Assembly: GCA_016932495.1 (NCBI GenBank)
Contig: JAFGCR010000042.1
Span: 1-38,919, forward strand
DNA: 38,919 nucleotides
Direction: 5' to 3'
DNA from: Candidatus Peregrinibacteria bacterium
GTDB lineage: Bacteria > Patescibacteriota > Gracilibacteria > UM-FILTER-43-11
Shown here: piece after piece, positions 23,707 to 33,134 of the stretch
Position numbering within the stretch: position 1 is the stretch's first letter
Layout of the letters: the number at the start of each line of letters is the position of its first letter
Program-made: the position numbers and the translations under genes
The notes under the pieces: generated by a model
Seen by the model: only the letters and a program-made list of their open reading frames with translations
Database searches by the model: none
What the model was told of the DNA's origin: nothing

Positions 23707-24846
23707 TCACCCTTTATTAAACCGATCCACATGATGCACCTCGAGCAGTTTTTTGTGGTGGAAACGGCTGCGCGGAATGATAAGGCCGAGGAGAAGCAGG
23801 ATCAAAAGGATGGTGCAGATAACCAAAAGAAGGGCAAGCAGGCTCCAGGTCACTTTTACCTGGATCTGCTGCTGACGGGATTCGCCGAGATTATCAGTAA
23901 CCGTTAAGGTGGCGATGTATTTGCCTGTTTTTTCATACACATGCTCTACAATGACCCCCATGCCCCCCACTCCGTCTCCGAAATTCCATTCATATTTAGT
24001 GACTTCGCCATCCGGATCGCTTGATTTTAAGGCATTGAAGGTGAGGGATTGCCCCACCCGCACCTTCGTCTTGTCCATCTGAATAAAAGGAATCGGGGAA
24101 TGGTTTTCATCATTCGGATCCGCATTATCCCCCAGGCCATCCGCGTCAGCGTCAGACCATTCATCAGAGTTGTAAGGGAACTGGTCACGGTTATCACCAG
24201 CCCCGTCGCCGTCAGTGTCTTTGCTTTCAGTGGGGTCGACCGGAAACACATCCTCCACATCCGGTACGCCGTCGCCGTCGTCATCGGTGTCGGCGTTGTT
24301 GCCGATGCCGTCGCCATCCGTATCCTCCGACTCGCTGGGATCGTAAGGAAAGTCGTCCTCGCTATCGGGCGTGCCGTCATTGTCATCATCCGGGTCTACG
24401 CTGTCGCCAGCGCCATCCCCGTCGCTGTCAGTATCTACATATACGGATTTGGTGATCTTATTATTGCTGGGATCGTCTCCGTCGCTGTGCCAGGGCACCA
24501 CGCGGATGGCAATGGGATGGCTGCCCACGGAACTGGCGCTCCAGTCCACAAACACATCATCTGTCTTCTGCGCGAGAATAGAAACCGGCTGGTCCGGACC
24601 GATAAAAGAACTGGTCTTTTCATCGTAAAACTTCACCACTCCGGACAGATCAAAATAAGAATGGTTCTGGACGGTCACATAAACCCGCACAGTATCCCCC
24701 TTTAAGACATTGCCGGCCACCCGCACGTCCGCCGGTGAAATGGAAATATCTTTAAAAAACTCCTGCGCCCGGACGGAAGAAAACGGAAATGCAAAGAACG
24801 CAAAAATAGCAAAACAAAAGAGTTTTTTTAAAAAAGAAGGAGTCAT
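23707..24846 (-). CDS. Anchored surface protein with Ca-binding repeats and PKD domain
   Basis: This 379-residue protein has a signal peptide (1-27, cleavage after VRA), a CARDB-like beta domain (about 30-135), a run of thrombospondin type-3-like DxDxDGxxD repeats (about 137-245) that should bind calcium, a PKD domain (about 248-332, with YEWNFGDG), a membrane segment (about 336-359) and a short basic tail. The order shows a protein exported and held in the membrane with its repeats outside, suited to adhesion or a surface scaffold. A palindromic repeat follows the stop codon. The L31 gene downstream on the same strand is separate. Confidence 0.87.
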   Translation of the reverse strand: MTPSFLKKLFCFAIFAFFAFPFSSVRAQEFFKDISISPADVRVAGNVLKGDTVRVYVTVQNHSYFDLSGVVKFYDEKTSSFIGPDQPVSILAQKTDDVFVDWSASSVGSHPIAIRVVPWHSDGDDPSNNKITKSVYVDTDSDGDGAGDSVDPDDDNDGTPDSEDDFPYDPSESEDTDGDGIGNNADTDDDGDGVPDVEDVFPVDPTESKDTDGDGAGDNRDQFPYNSDEWSDADADGLGDNADPNDENHSPIPFIQMDKTKVRVGQSLTFNALKSSDPDGEVTKYEWNFGDGVGGMGVIVEHVYEKTGKYIATLTVTDNLGESRQQQIQVKVTWSLLALLLVICTILLILLLLGLIIPRSRFHHKKLLEVHHVDRFNKG

Positions 24847-24870
24847 AGAGACTTTGTTTGTCTTTGTACT

Positions 24871-27486
24871 CTATTGTAATGGCAATTCCTGCTCATTACC
24901 AGCCTTCTTTTCCTCTTCAATCAGAGAAATGGACGCGACTTTGTCCTGGTCTTTTAAGCGCATGACATACACCCCTTGGGTAGCGCGGCCGCTGGTGGGG
25001 ATTTCTTTTAATGGCAGACGGATCATTTGTCCCGCACGGGAAATAATGATCATATCGCCGTCCATTCCCTCCTCCAAAATCCGGGCGCCGACCAGCTTGC
25101 CGGTACGCGAGGTGAGCGAAGCGGTTTTCACGCCAGTCCCGCCGCGGTTCTGGAAGCGGTATTTGGAAACATTAGTACTTTTGCTTAAGCCGTTTTCCAT
25201 AACAACCAGCAGGCGGCTGGCCTCCTCGTTTGTCACGACATCCATCTGTACCACATGATCCTGGCCCTTCAGACGGATGCCGCGGACACCCATGCTGTTG
25301 CGGCCCATAGGACGCACATCTTCCTGCTTAAAACGGATACATTTCCCTTCATGGGTCACGATGACGATCTGGTTGCCCTCTTTAGTGGGTTTGACCCAGC
25401 GAAGGAGATCGCTGGGGCGGAGTTTGATGGCGATCAGGCCGGTTTTGCGGACATTTTTAAAGTCTTCGATCTTTGTTTTCTTCACTGTCCCGCTGGTCGT
25501 GGCCATAAACAAAAATTCGTTCCCCTCTCTCTTAAAATCGTCAAACATCACCGTCACATGCTCATTATCGGTAAGCTGGAGCAGGTTGACGATCGCCTGC
25601 CCGCGGGCAGTACGGCTGGCCTGGGGGATCTCGTAAACCGGCAGACGGAACACGCGGCCCTTATCGGTGAAGAAAAGGAGGTTATTGTGCGTACGGGTGT
25701 GGATGATCTGGCTGATCTCGTCTTCCTCTTTGGTCGTCATGCCGATCACCCCCTTACCGCCGCGCCCCTGAGTACGGTACACCGTCGGCGACAGGCGTTT
25801 GATGTAACCGCCTTTGGTCAGAATCACCACCATATCCTCATCAGGGATCAGCTGTTTAACGTTAAACTGGCCGATGGCATTAGGGATGACTTCAGTACGG
25901 CGGTCATCGCCGTATTTGTCGATGATCTCCTGTGTTTCTGACGAGATGATAGCGAGCACCCGTTTCGGATCGGCCAGAATGATTTCGCATTCTTTAATAA
26001 AATCGAGTTTTTCTTTCAGTTCGTCTTCGATCTTTTGGCGCTCCAGCCCGGCCAGAGTCTGCAGGCGCATTTCAAGGATAGCCTTGGCCTGAATCTCGGT
26101 GAGCTTAAATTTTTTCATCAGCCCCTCCTTGGCGGTTTCTTTGGTTTCGGACTTTTTGATCAGGGCGATCACTTCATCAATATGGTCGAGAGCGACCTTG
26201 AGCCCTTCCAATATATGGGCGCGCGCCTGGGCGACTTTGAGTTCATATTCAGTGCGGCGGCGGATCACTTCCTGTCGGTGTTCGATGAACTGGGACAGGA
26301 TCAGTTTCAGGTCGAGCAGGCGCGGCTGGATGCCGTTCACCAGTCCGATCATATTGAAACCGAACGACGTCTGGAGATTGGTATATTTGTAAAGCTGGTT
26401 CAGGACTTTCTTGGGATAAGCGTCGCGCTTGAGCTCGATGACGACCCGGACGCCTTTTCTGCTGGATTCATCGCGGATATCCGAAATGCCTTTAAGGGTT
26501 TTGGCTGTTACCAGCATAGCGATCTTTTCCACCAGAGCGGCCTTATTGATCTGAAAAGGGATCTCGGTGACCACAATGCGGAATTTGCCGCCTTTCAGCT
26601 CTTCGATCTCTGCCTTCCCCCGCATCACAATGCTCCCGCGGCCAGTGGCATAAGCAGTTTTAATAGCCTCGATATCATAGATCATACCGCCGGTCGGAAA
26701 ATCAGGCCCTTTAACAAACTCCATCAGATCTTCGATCGTGGCTTCAGGATTTTTAATCAGGTGTAAAATCGCGTTCATCACCTCCCTGAGGTTATGAGGG
26801 GGAATATTCGTGGCCATACCGACTGCGATTCCCATAGAACCATTTAAAAGCAGAGCGGGGATCCGGCTGGGTAAAACGACAGGCTCCTTGAGCCGGCCAT
26901 CGTAGTTGGGCCGGAAATCAACCGTTTCTTTTTCAATGTCAGCCATCAGTTCATCCGTGATCTTATGCATCTTGGCCTCGGTATAACGCATGGCCGCGGC
27001 ATTGTCTCCATCCATGGAGCCGAAGTTCCCCTGACCATAAACCAAGGGGTAACGCATCTTAAAATCCTGCGCCATATGCACCATGGAATCGTACACGGCG
27101 CTGTCGCCATGCGGATGGTACTTGGCCAGCACATCACCGACCACGGCCGCGGATTTACGGAATTTGGCGCCGCTCCTTAAGCCCAGTTCGTGCATGGAAT
27201 AAAGAATACGGCGGTGCACCGGTTTCAGACCATCGCGGACATCCGGCAGCGCGCGGGAAACGATCACGCTCATCGCGTAATCCAGATAACTTTCTTTCAT
27301 TTCATTCACAATATCCCGGCCATCCACTTTGCCGATCTCAACAAAAGCAGGAGTGTCTCCGTTATCATCGTCATCCGCCGGTCCGGCAGTTATTTCATCA
27401 GCCTCCTCCTCATCGGAGATATCTTCTTCAGGGATCATGTCTTCTTCGGATTCATCCAAAGGTTTTTTATCTTCGTCTTTAGCCAC
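24871..27486 (-). CDS. gyrA: DNA gyrase subunit A
   Basis: GyrA cuts and rejoins DNA in the gyrase that introduces negative supercoils. The 871-residue protein has an acidic N-terminal extension of about 46 residues, then the usual breakage domain with [11 protein letters not shown] (Ser and Asp of the quinolone pocket both present) and the catalytic Tyr168 in [10 protein letters not shown]. The C-terminal beta-pinwheel holds the GyrA box as QGRGGKG, which favours gyrase over topoisomerase IV. The start is GTG at 27486; no ATG is better placed. No gyrB lies nearby, and no clear promoter is visible upstream. Confidence 0.95.
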   Translation of the reverse strand: MAKDEDKKPLDESEEDMIPEEDISDEEEADEITAGPADDDDNGDTPAFVEIGKVDGRDIVNEMKESYLDYAMSVIVSRALPDVRDGLKPVHRRILYSMHELGLRSGAKFRKSAAVVGDVLAKYHPHGDSAVYDSMVHMAQDFKMRYPLVYGQGNFGSMDGDNAAAMRYTEAKMHKITDELMADIEKETVDFRPNYDGRLKEPVVLPSRIPALLLNGSMGIAVGMATNIPPHNLREVMNAILHLIKNPEATIEDLMEFVKGPDFPTGGMIYDIEAIKTAYATGRGSIVMRGKAEIEELKGGKFRIVVTEIPFQINKAALVEKIAMLVTAKTLKGISDIRDESSRKGVRVVIELKRDAYPKKVLNQLYKYTNLQTSFGFNMIGLVNGIQPRLLDLKLILSQFIEHRQEVIRRRTEYELKVAQARAHILEGLKVALDHIDEVIALIKKSETKETAKEGLMKKFKLTEIQAKAILEMRLQTLAGLERQKIEDELKEKLDFIKECEIILADPKRVLAIISSETQEIIDKYGDDRRTEVIPNAIGQFNVKQLIPDEDMVVILTKGGYIKRLSPTVYRTQGRGGKGVIGMTTKEEDEISQIIHTRTHNNLLFFTDKGRVFRLPVYEIPQASRTARGQAIVNLLQLTDNEHVTVMFDDFKREGNEFLFMATTSGTVKKTKIEDFKNVRKTGLIAIKLRPSDLLRWVKPTKEGNQIVIVTHEGKCIRFKQEDVRPMGRNSMGVRGIRLKGQDHVVQMDVVTNEEASRLLVVMENGLSKSTNVSKYRFQNRGGTGVKTASLTSRTGKLVGARILEEGMDGDMIIISRAGQMIRLPLKEIPTSGRATQGVYVMRLKDQDKVASISLIEEEKKAGNEQELPLQ

Positions 27487-27674
27487 TTTTAAATAAGGTT
27501 AGAGTTACAAAATCAATAAAGTTGCGAAAATCGCATACTTATATATAAGCAGACGCTTACCAGATGAATATTACCAAAACACGAACGGTTTTCAAAGGGA
27601 ATTTTAACTTGAAATCCAAATTTTTTGGTGCGAAATCTGATTAATTGTCAAGATAATTTTAAACATATGGAAGA
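27487..27674. other. AT-rich gap upstream of gyrA
   Basis: This stretch holds a short palindrome, CTTATATATAAG (27538-27549), and a lone minus-strand TTGACA (27651-27646) without a convincing -10 box at the right distance. The gyrA promoter is presumably here, but I cannot fix it. The GC-rich DNA of the next gene starts just beyond. Confidence 0.4.
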
Positions 27675-27704
27675 GCCCCGGTCCGATTTTCATCAGACCG
27701 GGGC
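27675..27704 (-). terminator. GC-rich stem-loop after the lipoprotein gene
   Basis: Perfect 9-bp arms GCCCCGGTC (27675-27683) and GACCGGGGC (27696-27704) with a 12-nt loop. On the minus strand only a short TCTTCC follows. Two smaller hairpins lie between it and the stop: CCCG-TT-CGGG (27723-27732) and GCGCGATT-CACT-AATCGCGC (27741-27760). Confidence 0.65.
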
Positions 27705-27759
27705 CCAAGAAGGCAAGATTCCCCCGTTCGGGAACTGAAGGCGCGATTCACTAATCGCG

Positions 27760-30700
27760 CTAGTACGTGAGGGTGTGGGGCGAGAGGTTCTCGATCCGGA
27801 GGTAGTAACCGTTGGTCCAGTCGCAGGACCCGGTGCCAGCCTCGGTCAGTCCGTCGGTCACGGTGGGGTAGGCGTGCGCGTCGGCGGAGCGGTCGCTCCA
27901 CACCACGCGGGCGCCGTACACGTCGATCGACGAGAAGCCGTCCGGTCCGGTGAAGATACCGGCGCCACCCGCGTCGTGAACGCGGCCGGTGTTCGTATTG
28001 GCGTGGCAGGTGTTGGGCAGATCGAGCTCGAGGCTGTCGCCCAGCATACGGGTCTGCACCACGTCGTCCACGGTGGCTCCGCTGACCGTGGCCCCCAGGA
28101 AGTAGTTCTGGCTCGTGCCAGAGGTAATCACCTCCTCCTGTTCGAAGGAGACGATGACCTTGTCGTCCACCTGCACGCAGTTGGCCGTATCGATGAGCGT
28201 GGAACCGCGGTAAAAGTGGAAGTCGCTCAGCGGAACGGTACTGGTTAGCTGGAAGGTGAACCGGCCGAAGCCGACCGACCCGCAGCTCGAGTTGGCCTGG
28301 AAACCGAACAGCGTGTTCTCGCCGTTGACGAGCACCGTGGTGCCGGTGACGCCCGAGAAGTACGGATAGGCCTTGCGCACGAACGAGGGCAGGTACGTGG
28401 TACCGCCGCCCCAGTTCGCGTTGAAGTCGTGCAGCGTGGTACTGGTCGTCTGGCCGACGGCCTCGAAGGTCGCCAGCGTGTTATCGGAAAGCAGACCAAT
28501 GCGGAACGCCTCACCGGAGAGCGCCTCGCCGATCTCGATCATATGATGAGTGTTGCCGGAAATCTCCAGCCGCACCATCTCGCCCGCGGGGACGTAGAAG
28601 CCGAGGTCACGGAACGTGACCTGGCCGTTGATGAGGGGGGCGTACGCCATCTGCTCCACCCCGTTGATGTCGGGGTAGCGAATCTGGACCTGGTTGACCG
28701 CGAGGGTGTCTTCGACACTGTCGCCGAAGCTGCCCGTAAGGTCGTTCACCAGCGTGAGCTTGTTGATCACGAAGTCCTCGTGATCCGCCAGGAAGGCGTA
28801 CGTGGCCCACTTGCCGCCACCGAAGCCGGCACACTCCACGAAGGAGCTGGTCTCCTCGAGCATGTAGCCGAGGGTGCCGTTCTGCTTCACCGTCATGATC
28901 CAGCCGGGGAGGAAGGTGTTATCCTGAGCGGTGTAGCCGTTCACCATCAGCAGGTTACCGTCTGCGTCCTCCGCGTTGACATCACTTCCCGGACGCATGC
29001 TGACCGTGCCGTACAGGAAGAGCTCCTGGGTCGGTGTGTTCAGGAAGTCCACCTTCACGGTGAACCGCGTACGCGTGTCGGCCTCGAACGCGTAGTCGAG
29101 ACCGTTGAAGCGGACGTAGTAGAAGTCGTCCGTATCGGGATCGAACGCGTAGGGGTCGGCACCGTAGTGCACCGCCGGCTGGAGCAGCTCCGGACCGGCG
29201 ATGACCTCGTCCTCCCGGTACAGGGTGGCGCTGGCCACCAGCTGGTTCGCCGGGAAGTCGTCGAACCCTCCGTCGAAACCGCCGGTGTCCGCCCTGAAGC
29301 GAACCTGCAGCGAGCGGAGGACCGCCCACTCCTTGGCCTCGAACTCCATGGTGACCAGCGGAACGGTATGCGCACCCCTGACCGTCACGAGCTCGTTGGG
29401 CCTCACCTGCTGGACGTTGAAGGTGCTGACCTCGTAAACGCCAGTGGCGACGATCGTGACAGGCATCAGCGGCAGGGTAATCTGAACGGGCAGAGGTGTC
29501 ACGAACCCCCACTCGTGCCGGAAGAAGATATGGTAGTCTCCCGGCGCCAGCCCCACGATCTGAGTGGAGCCGGTCCCGCTGAACACCTCGTTCAAGGTGT
29601 CATCGAGAATCTTAAAGTGGCCGCTGAACGCGGCGCCATCCTCGTCCGTCACCTCGACCTGGAGGATCGGGGCGGGGTTGGAGTTCCCGGGCAGGTAGCC
29701 GCCATCGGCGGCCCGCCGGAGGACTTCGTCCATCCAGCAGGTCGTCGCAACGTCGCCCGGACCGAACAGGCCGGTCAGGTTTCCCTGGTCGTCCGTGTAT
29801 CCGCGAATGAGGCCGAGCTGGAGCGCGCCTTCGATCCAGTCGAAGTGCCACGCACCCTCAGCCACGTCATCGAAGGTGGGGGTGGCGGGGGGCTCGTAGC
29901 CCGCCAGACCGTCGATGGCCACCATCAGCATCTTGACAAAGGCAGCCCGGAGAACTGCATCTTCCGGACCGCAGTTGCCGGGGTTACCGCTCGCATCCGT
30001 GTAGGGGGACACGATACCGTCTCCAACGAGGGCGGCCCACTGACAGGCCTGCAGACCGTCCGGGATGTCCGGGCACAGGTTCTCGTACGCGGTCATCGGG
30101 CAGCCGGTGTAACCGAACGCCACATAGAAGGCCGAGACGAGCTCCCGCCGAGTCAGGGCGGGGCAATACGGGTCGTCCAGGCAATAGCAAGTCCCGCCGA
30201 AGCAACGGGGAACGTGAGTCTCGAAGCAATCGCAGTCCGTATCCTCGGTGCAGCCCGGTCCGTCGAGCAGGGTGTAGTTGCCCGGCGCGTAGCTGAAGAG
30301 GTTGTCCTCGGAAAGCGTGAACCGGACGGGAGCCGGCTCCTGGTAGCCCTCGAGGGGCAGGAAGGTGACCGTGTAGTCGCCGAACCAGAGCATGAGCGAG
30401 GCCGTGCCGGTACCGGTCGCGATGCGGTTGCCGTCCTTGGCGATCTCGTAGGAGGCGTCGGACGGATCCACGGCGATCAGCACCCGGCCCTTCGTCGGCT
30501 CCTGCACCTGGATGTCGGTGCAGTGGCAGAGGCCCGCGTTACAGGCGAAGGTGTCGGCCTCGGCGCAGCCGGCGGCGCAGTCGCCGTCGGCCTCACACGT
30601 GAGCGTGACCTCCGTGGTGCAGTAACAGGCGTTGTCACGGCAGGAGGGCGTACCCTCGGTGCAGTTGCAGTCGCTGACGTTGGTGCAGGACGGGAGCGTC

Positions 30701-31299
30701 TCGGTCTCGGTGTTGGTGCAGTGGCACATGCCGCCCTTGCAGGCGAAGGAGTCGGCCCCGAAGCACCCCGCGGCGCAGTCGTCGTCCGCGTGGCACTGGA
30801 GCTCGGCCTCCTTGTTGCAGTAGCACTGTCCGGCCGAGCACGAGAACGTGTCGTAGCCGGCGCATCCATCGGTGCAGTCATCGTCCGCGTTGCACTGGAC
30901 GACCTCCTGCGGGATGGCGTCTGCACAGAAGCAGACACCCGCGGCCGAGCAGACCGCGTTGTCGTAGCCGGTGCACCCAGGGGCGCAGTCGGCGTCCTGG
31001 GAGCAGGCGGGGCGGGTCTCGGTCGTGGTGGTGTTGCAGTAGCAGTCGCCGGCAGTGCAGCTGGCGGTGCCCTCGGTGCAGGTGCAGTCCTCGTCGTCGG
31101 TGCAGGCGGCCTTCACGACCACCTCGGTGCAGGCACAGACGCCCGCGTTGCAGGCGAAGGTGTCGGTCTCGCACCAGTCGGCGCACTCGCTGTCGGTCTC
31201 GCACTGGTTGAGGACGGTGGTGGTGGTCTTGTCATCGCAGCCGGTGAGGGCGGCGATGAGGACCATGAAGCAGAACAGGGCCTTCTTCGAACGGAACAT
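27760..31299 (-). CDS. Cysteine-rich SLH-like surface lipoprotein
   Basis: This is a 1179-residue lipoprotein. It starts MFRSKKALFC and has a lipobox LTGC with C21. Residues about 30-260 hold seven cysteine repeats of about 32 residues with spacing C-x5-C-x3-C-x7-C-x4-C-x-C (some variants); an eighth follows a PEGA-like beta domain. Next come SLH-like segments (FDDVAEGAWHFDWIEGAL), a second beta domain, and a long C-terminal beta-rich part. It should sit on the outer cell surface. The ATG at 31299 is chosen because AAGGAGG lies just upstream; an in-frame GTG at 31323 is poorer. GC content (60-70% in sampled stretches) and codon choice differ sharply from all neighbours, suggesting transfer, special expression, or an assembly join. 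The family is not recognised. Confidence 0.85.
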   Translation of the reverse strand: MFRSKKALFCFMVLIAALTGCDDKTTTTVLNQCETDSECADWCETDTFACNAGVCACTEVVVKAACTDDEDCTCTEGTASCTAGDCYCNTTTTETRPACSQDADCAPGCTGYDNAVCSAAGVCFCADAIPQEVVQCNADDDCTDGCAGYDTFSCSAGQCYCNKEAELQCHADDDCAAGCFGADSFACKGGMCHCTNTETETLPSCTNVSDCNCTEGTPSCRDNACYCTTEVTLTCEADGDCAAGCAEADTFACNAGLCHCTDIQVQEPTKGRVLIAVDPSDASYEIAKDGNRIATGTGTASLMLWFGDYTVTFLPLEGYQEPAPVRFTLSEDNLFSYAPGNYTLLDGPGCTEDTDCDCFETHVPRCFGGTCYCLDDPYCPALTRRELVSAFYVAFGYTGCPMTAYENLCPDIPDGLQACQWAALVGDGIVSPYTDASGNPGNCGPEDAVLRAAFVKMLMVAIDGLAGYEPPATPTFDDVAEGAWHFDWIEGALQLGLIRGYTDDQGNLTGLFGPGDVATTCWMDEVLRRAADGGYLPGNSNPAPILQVEVTDEDGAAFSGHFKILDDTLNEVFSGTGSTQIVGLAPGDYHIFFRHEWGFVTPLPVQITLPLMPVTIVATGVYEVSTFNVQQVRPNELVTVRGAHTVPLVTMEFEAKEWAVLRSLQVRFRADTGGFDGGFDDFPANQLVASATLYREDEVIAGPELLQPAVHYGADPYAFDPDTDDFYYVRFNGLDYAFEADTRTRFTVKVDFLNTPTQELFLYGTVSMRPGSDVNAEDADGNLLMVNGYTAQDNTFLPGWIMTVKQNGTLGYMLEETSSFVECAGFGGGKWATYAFLADHEDFVINKLTLVNDLTGSFGDSVEDTLAVNQVQIRYPDINGVEQMAYAPLINGQVTFRDLGFYVPAGEMVRLEISGNTHHMIEIGEALSGEAFRIGLLSDNTLATFEAVGQTTSTTLHDFNANWGGGTTYLPSFVRKAYPYFSGVTGTTVLVNGENTLFGFQANSSCGSVGFGRFTFQLTSTVPLSDFHFYRGSTLIDTANCVQVDDKVIVSFEQEEVITSGTSQNYFLGATVSGATVDDVVQTRMLGDSLELDLPNTCHANTNTGRVHDAGGAGIFTGPDGFSSIDVYGARVVWSDRSADAHAYPTVTDGLTEAGTGSCDWTNGYYLRIENLSPHTLTY

Positions 31300-31584
31300 C
31301 TCTTCCTCCTTGGTGAAGCGCACTCTTATACTACGGGTCTGGGGAGAAGTGAAAGGTTTATCGAACTCTGTGAGCCATTGCCCATCCAGTTTGTAAAGGG
31401 TAAAGCAAATCTATGTGAATCGGGAGCACTCGCTCAACCGATTAAAAAAAGTACTAATTATTGAACTGGGGGAATCTTCTCTTCTTTCGATTCCACCAGA
31501 GCCTGTTTCCAAGCTCAGTAAAAACCGAAAAGAAGATGTCCCAGTTCAATGGCCTGTTTTTTAAAGATCAGAAAAATGCCAATA
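31300..31584 (-). promoter_or_regulatory. Long leader of the lipoprotein gene
   Basis: If transcription starts from the promoter at 31614-31586, the leader is about 280 nt. It contains a large hairpin: 31460-31490 pairs with 31524-31550 (TTGAACTGGG against CCCAGTTCAA plus a CTTCT/AGAAG part), followed on the minus strand by a T-rich tract near 31448-31442. A second, weaker promoter (TTTCAC, 18 nt, TATAAG at 31331-31326) lies near the gene. The Shine-Dalgarno site AAGGAGG is at about 31312-31306. Confidence 0.5.
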
Positions 31585-31585
31585 T

Positions 31586-31614
31586 ATTTTACAATATTAA
31601 TGTTAATTTGTCAA
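31586..31614 (-). promoter_or_regulatory. Promoter reading toward the lipoprotein gene
   Basis: On the minus strand TTGACA (31614-31609), 17 nt, then TAAAAT (31591-31586). The -35 lies in the word TATTGACA seen before other genes in this window, so it is a promoter of local type in front of a gene of foreign composition. Confidence 0.7.
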
Positions 31615-31698
31615 TACTATTTATCTCTAAAAAACATATAAAAACAATGTCCAAAAAACAATCATCAAAAAAGCCTTTTAAATACCTCCAAAAACCCC

Positions 31699-31728
31699 AA
31701 AAAAAGACTGCCTAAAGCCCTTAAGCAG
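31699..31728 (-). terminator. Terminator of the DUF1003 operon
   Basis: On the minus strand the arms CTGCTTAA and TTAGGCAG (31728-31708) form a hairpin followed by a run of seven T. It overlaps the stop codon at 31723-31721. Confidence 0.75.
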
Positions 31729-32272
31729 CCAGACGCGTAAAAGGCGGAAGTGAATCAAAAAGCTCTAAAATGACCTCTTTCAGCACCGCAGAAGCCTTCT
31801 GCGGGCGGTCATGCTCAAACTGCCCCAAAAAGCGACGCAAGTCATCCGGGTGAGAGCGCATATAACTGATAAGCGGATTAACAAATTTATGGCCAACTAG
31901 TTTATTTTTTTCAAATCGCATGCTATCCGCCAAATGAAGAGCGTCCCAGACATCTGTCGGGATATTATACTGGACTTCTGAAATCCGTTTACGTATCTGA
32001 ATGATCGCTGGCTCATGGGCCAATGCTTTGTCTTCAAAAACCGAAAACAGGAGGTTTGCCAGAAACTGAGCCTGCTGATTGGTGTTGAGTGAGTCAAAAA
32101 AACGCATCAGCTCATCATCTCTGTCCTCATCCTCTTCCCAATGCTCATCATTCAGAAAATAATCCATGATCTGATGAAAATGCTCTTCAAGGCCGTATCT
32201 CCCCTCCGCCGCCTGGATGACGTCGTTTAAGTCGGTAAGAACACTGGGGTTGAAATGGTCGATTTGGGACAT
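31721..32272 (-). CDS. Hypothetical protein, 183 aa
   Basis: I do not recognise this protein. It is soluble, helical and acidic, with a cluster of Asp/Glu around residues 43-54 and helices throughout, and it lacks cysteine or a nucleotide-binding motif. It follows the DUF1003 gene with a 9-nt gap on the same strand and ends in a terminator, so the two are almost certainly one operon. That suggests, but does not prove, a cytoplasmic partner for the DUF1003 membrane protein. Confidence 0.72.
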   Translation of the reverse strand: MSQIDHFNPSVLTDLNDVIQAAEGRYGLEEHFHQIMDYFLNDEHWEEDEDRDDELMRFFDSLNTNQQAQFLANLLFSVFEDKALAHEPAIIQIRKRISEVQYNIPTDVWDALHLADSMRFEKNKLVGHKFVNPLISYMRSHPDDLRRFLGQFEHDRPQKASAVLKEVILELFDSLPPFTRLAA

Positions 32273-32281
32273 TTTATATAT

Positions 32282-33070
32282 TTACGATTTTGGAGGCTCT
32301 GTAACAGGCGGAGCGGAAGAAGTGGCAGGTGCAGGCACAGCGGCCGGTGGCTTGGAAATGCCCGCTTTTTTCGCGGCCACTTCCTCCATCAGGTCGAGCT
32401 GGATCTGCTGGATCTCGAGAAGGCGCTGCCACTGACGCCCTAAAAAGTGATCCAGTTTTTCATTCAGATGCCGGACTTCCAGTTCCGCTTTCAGGTTCAC
32501 GCGGTAATCCTCTTCGGAACGCAGGCGGTCGCGGTCTTCCTGCCGGTTCTGGCTCATCATGATGACCGGAGCCTGAATGGCGGCCAATGTCGACAGGACA
32601 AGGTTTAATAATATGAAAGGATAGGGGTCAAAAGGCCTGGCGATCAGCACCCATGAATTAAGCGCGATCCAGAAAGCAAGCACGCCGCCGAAAATAAGGA
32701 TGAATTTCCAGCTTCCGCCGAATTCCGCCACTTTATCCGCTATCTTTTCGCCAAAAGTCAGCTGCCGGTCGAACGCCTGGTTGATGTTCTCGGAAATGAT
32801 CTCCTGCTCCTTAAGGCTTTTTAACACCCTTCTGTCCAGGGCGGAAATATCGCGGTGCTGCTTTATTAAAAGCTCCTCCATATACGCACTCCGGAAACGG
32901 CTCAGGTCTTCCTGACAGATCATGCCGGTGCCGTCCCATTCAGGATTGGACTTCCGGATAAACTGGATAAGCAGGTCCCTCACCAGCTCGACAGGCATGA
33001 GCTGTTTGACAGGTTTTTGCTGGCCGCACAGGGCGCAGGTGCCCATTTGGGATGTATGACCATTCGGCAT
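32282..33070 (-). CDS. DUF1003 membrane protein
   Basis: This 262-residue protein has an N-terminal cysteine motif (CALCGQ near residue 12, with another cysteine in MICQED) that may bind zinc, a helical segment, and a DUF1003 core (about 110-225) with two membrane helices (about 121-145 and 150-172) followed by QAPVIMMSQNRQEDRDRLRSE, the family signature. The tail is rich in Ala and Pro. DUF1003 proteins are membrane proteins of unknown role. The gene is first in an operon with the 183-aa protein and has a well-formed extended promoter upstream. Confidence 0.9.
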   Translation of the reverse strand: MPNGHTSQMGTCALCGQQKPVKQLMPVELVRDLLIQFIRKSNPEWDGTGMICQEDLSRFRSAYMEELLIKQHRDISALDRRVLKSLKEQEIISENINQAFDRQLTFGEKIADKVAEFGGSWKFILIFGGVLAFWIALNSWVLIARPFDPYPFILLNLVLSTLAAIQAPVIMMSQNRQEDRDRLRSEEDYRVNLKAELEVRHLNEKLDHFLGRQWQRLLEIQQIQLDLMEEVAAKKAGISKPPAAVPAPATSSAPPVTEPPKS

Positions 33071-33097
33071 TTAACTAATGCATTAATTTATCTATAT

Positions 33098-33126
33098 ATT
33101 ATAGCATATTTTAGCTCTGAAAACAA
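33098..33126 (-). promoter_or_regulatory. Promoter of the DUF1003 operon
   Basis: On the minus strand TTGTTT (33126-33121), 17 nt ending in TGC, then TATAAT (33103-33098): an extended -10 with perfect hexamer. The -35 box lies next to the palindromic repeat that starts near 33135. Confidence 0.7.
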
Positions 33127-33134
33127 TACTTCAG

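Noticed and set aside
24049-24705. Open frame of 218 codons opposite the PKD gene
   Set aside because: Its repeated Val/Ile/Arg pattern is the complement of the Asp-rich calcium repeats; no independent start signal.
25255-25941. Open frame of 228 codons opposite gyrA
   Set aside because: Fully within gyrA, no recognisable domain and no promoter.
28429-31464. A 1011-codon open frame on the plus strand
   Set aside because: It is the antisense shadow of the GC-rich lipoprotein gene. The translation is a low-complexity mix of Gly, Val, Arg, Glu and Ala without domains, while the minus strand has a lipobox, cysteine repeats and a Shine-Dalgarno site.
31461-31715. Possible 84-codon plus-strand gene
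   Set aside because: It starts in the inverted repeat of the lipoprotein leader, runs across the opposing promoter and ends in a Lys-rich low-complexity stretch; more likely chance.
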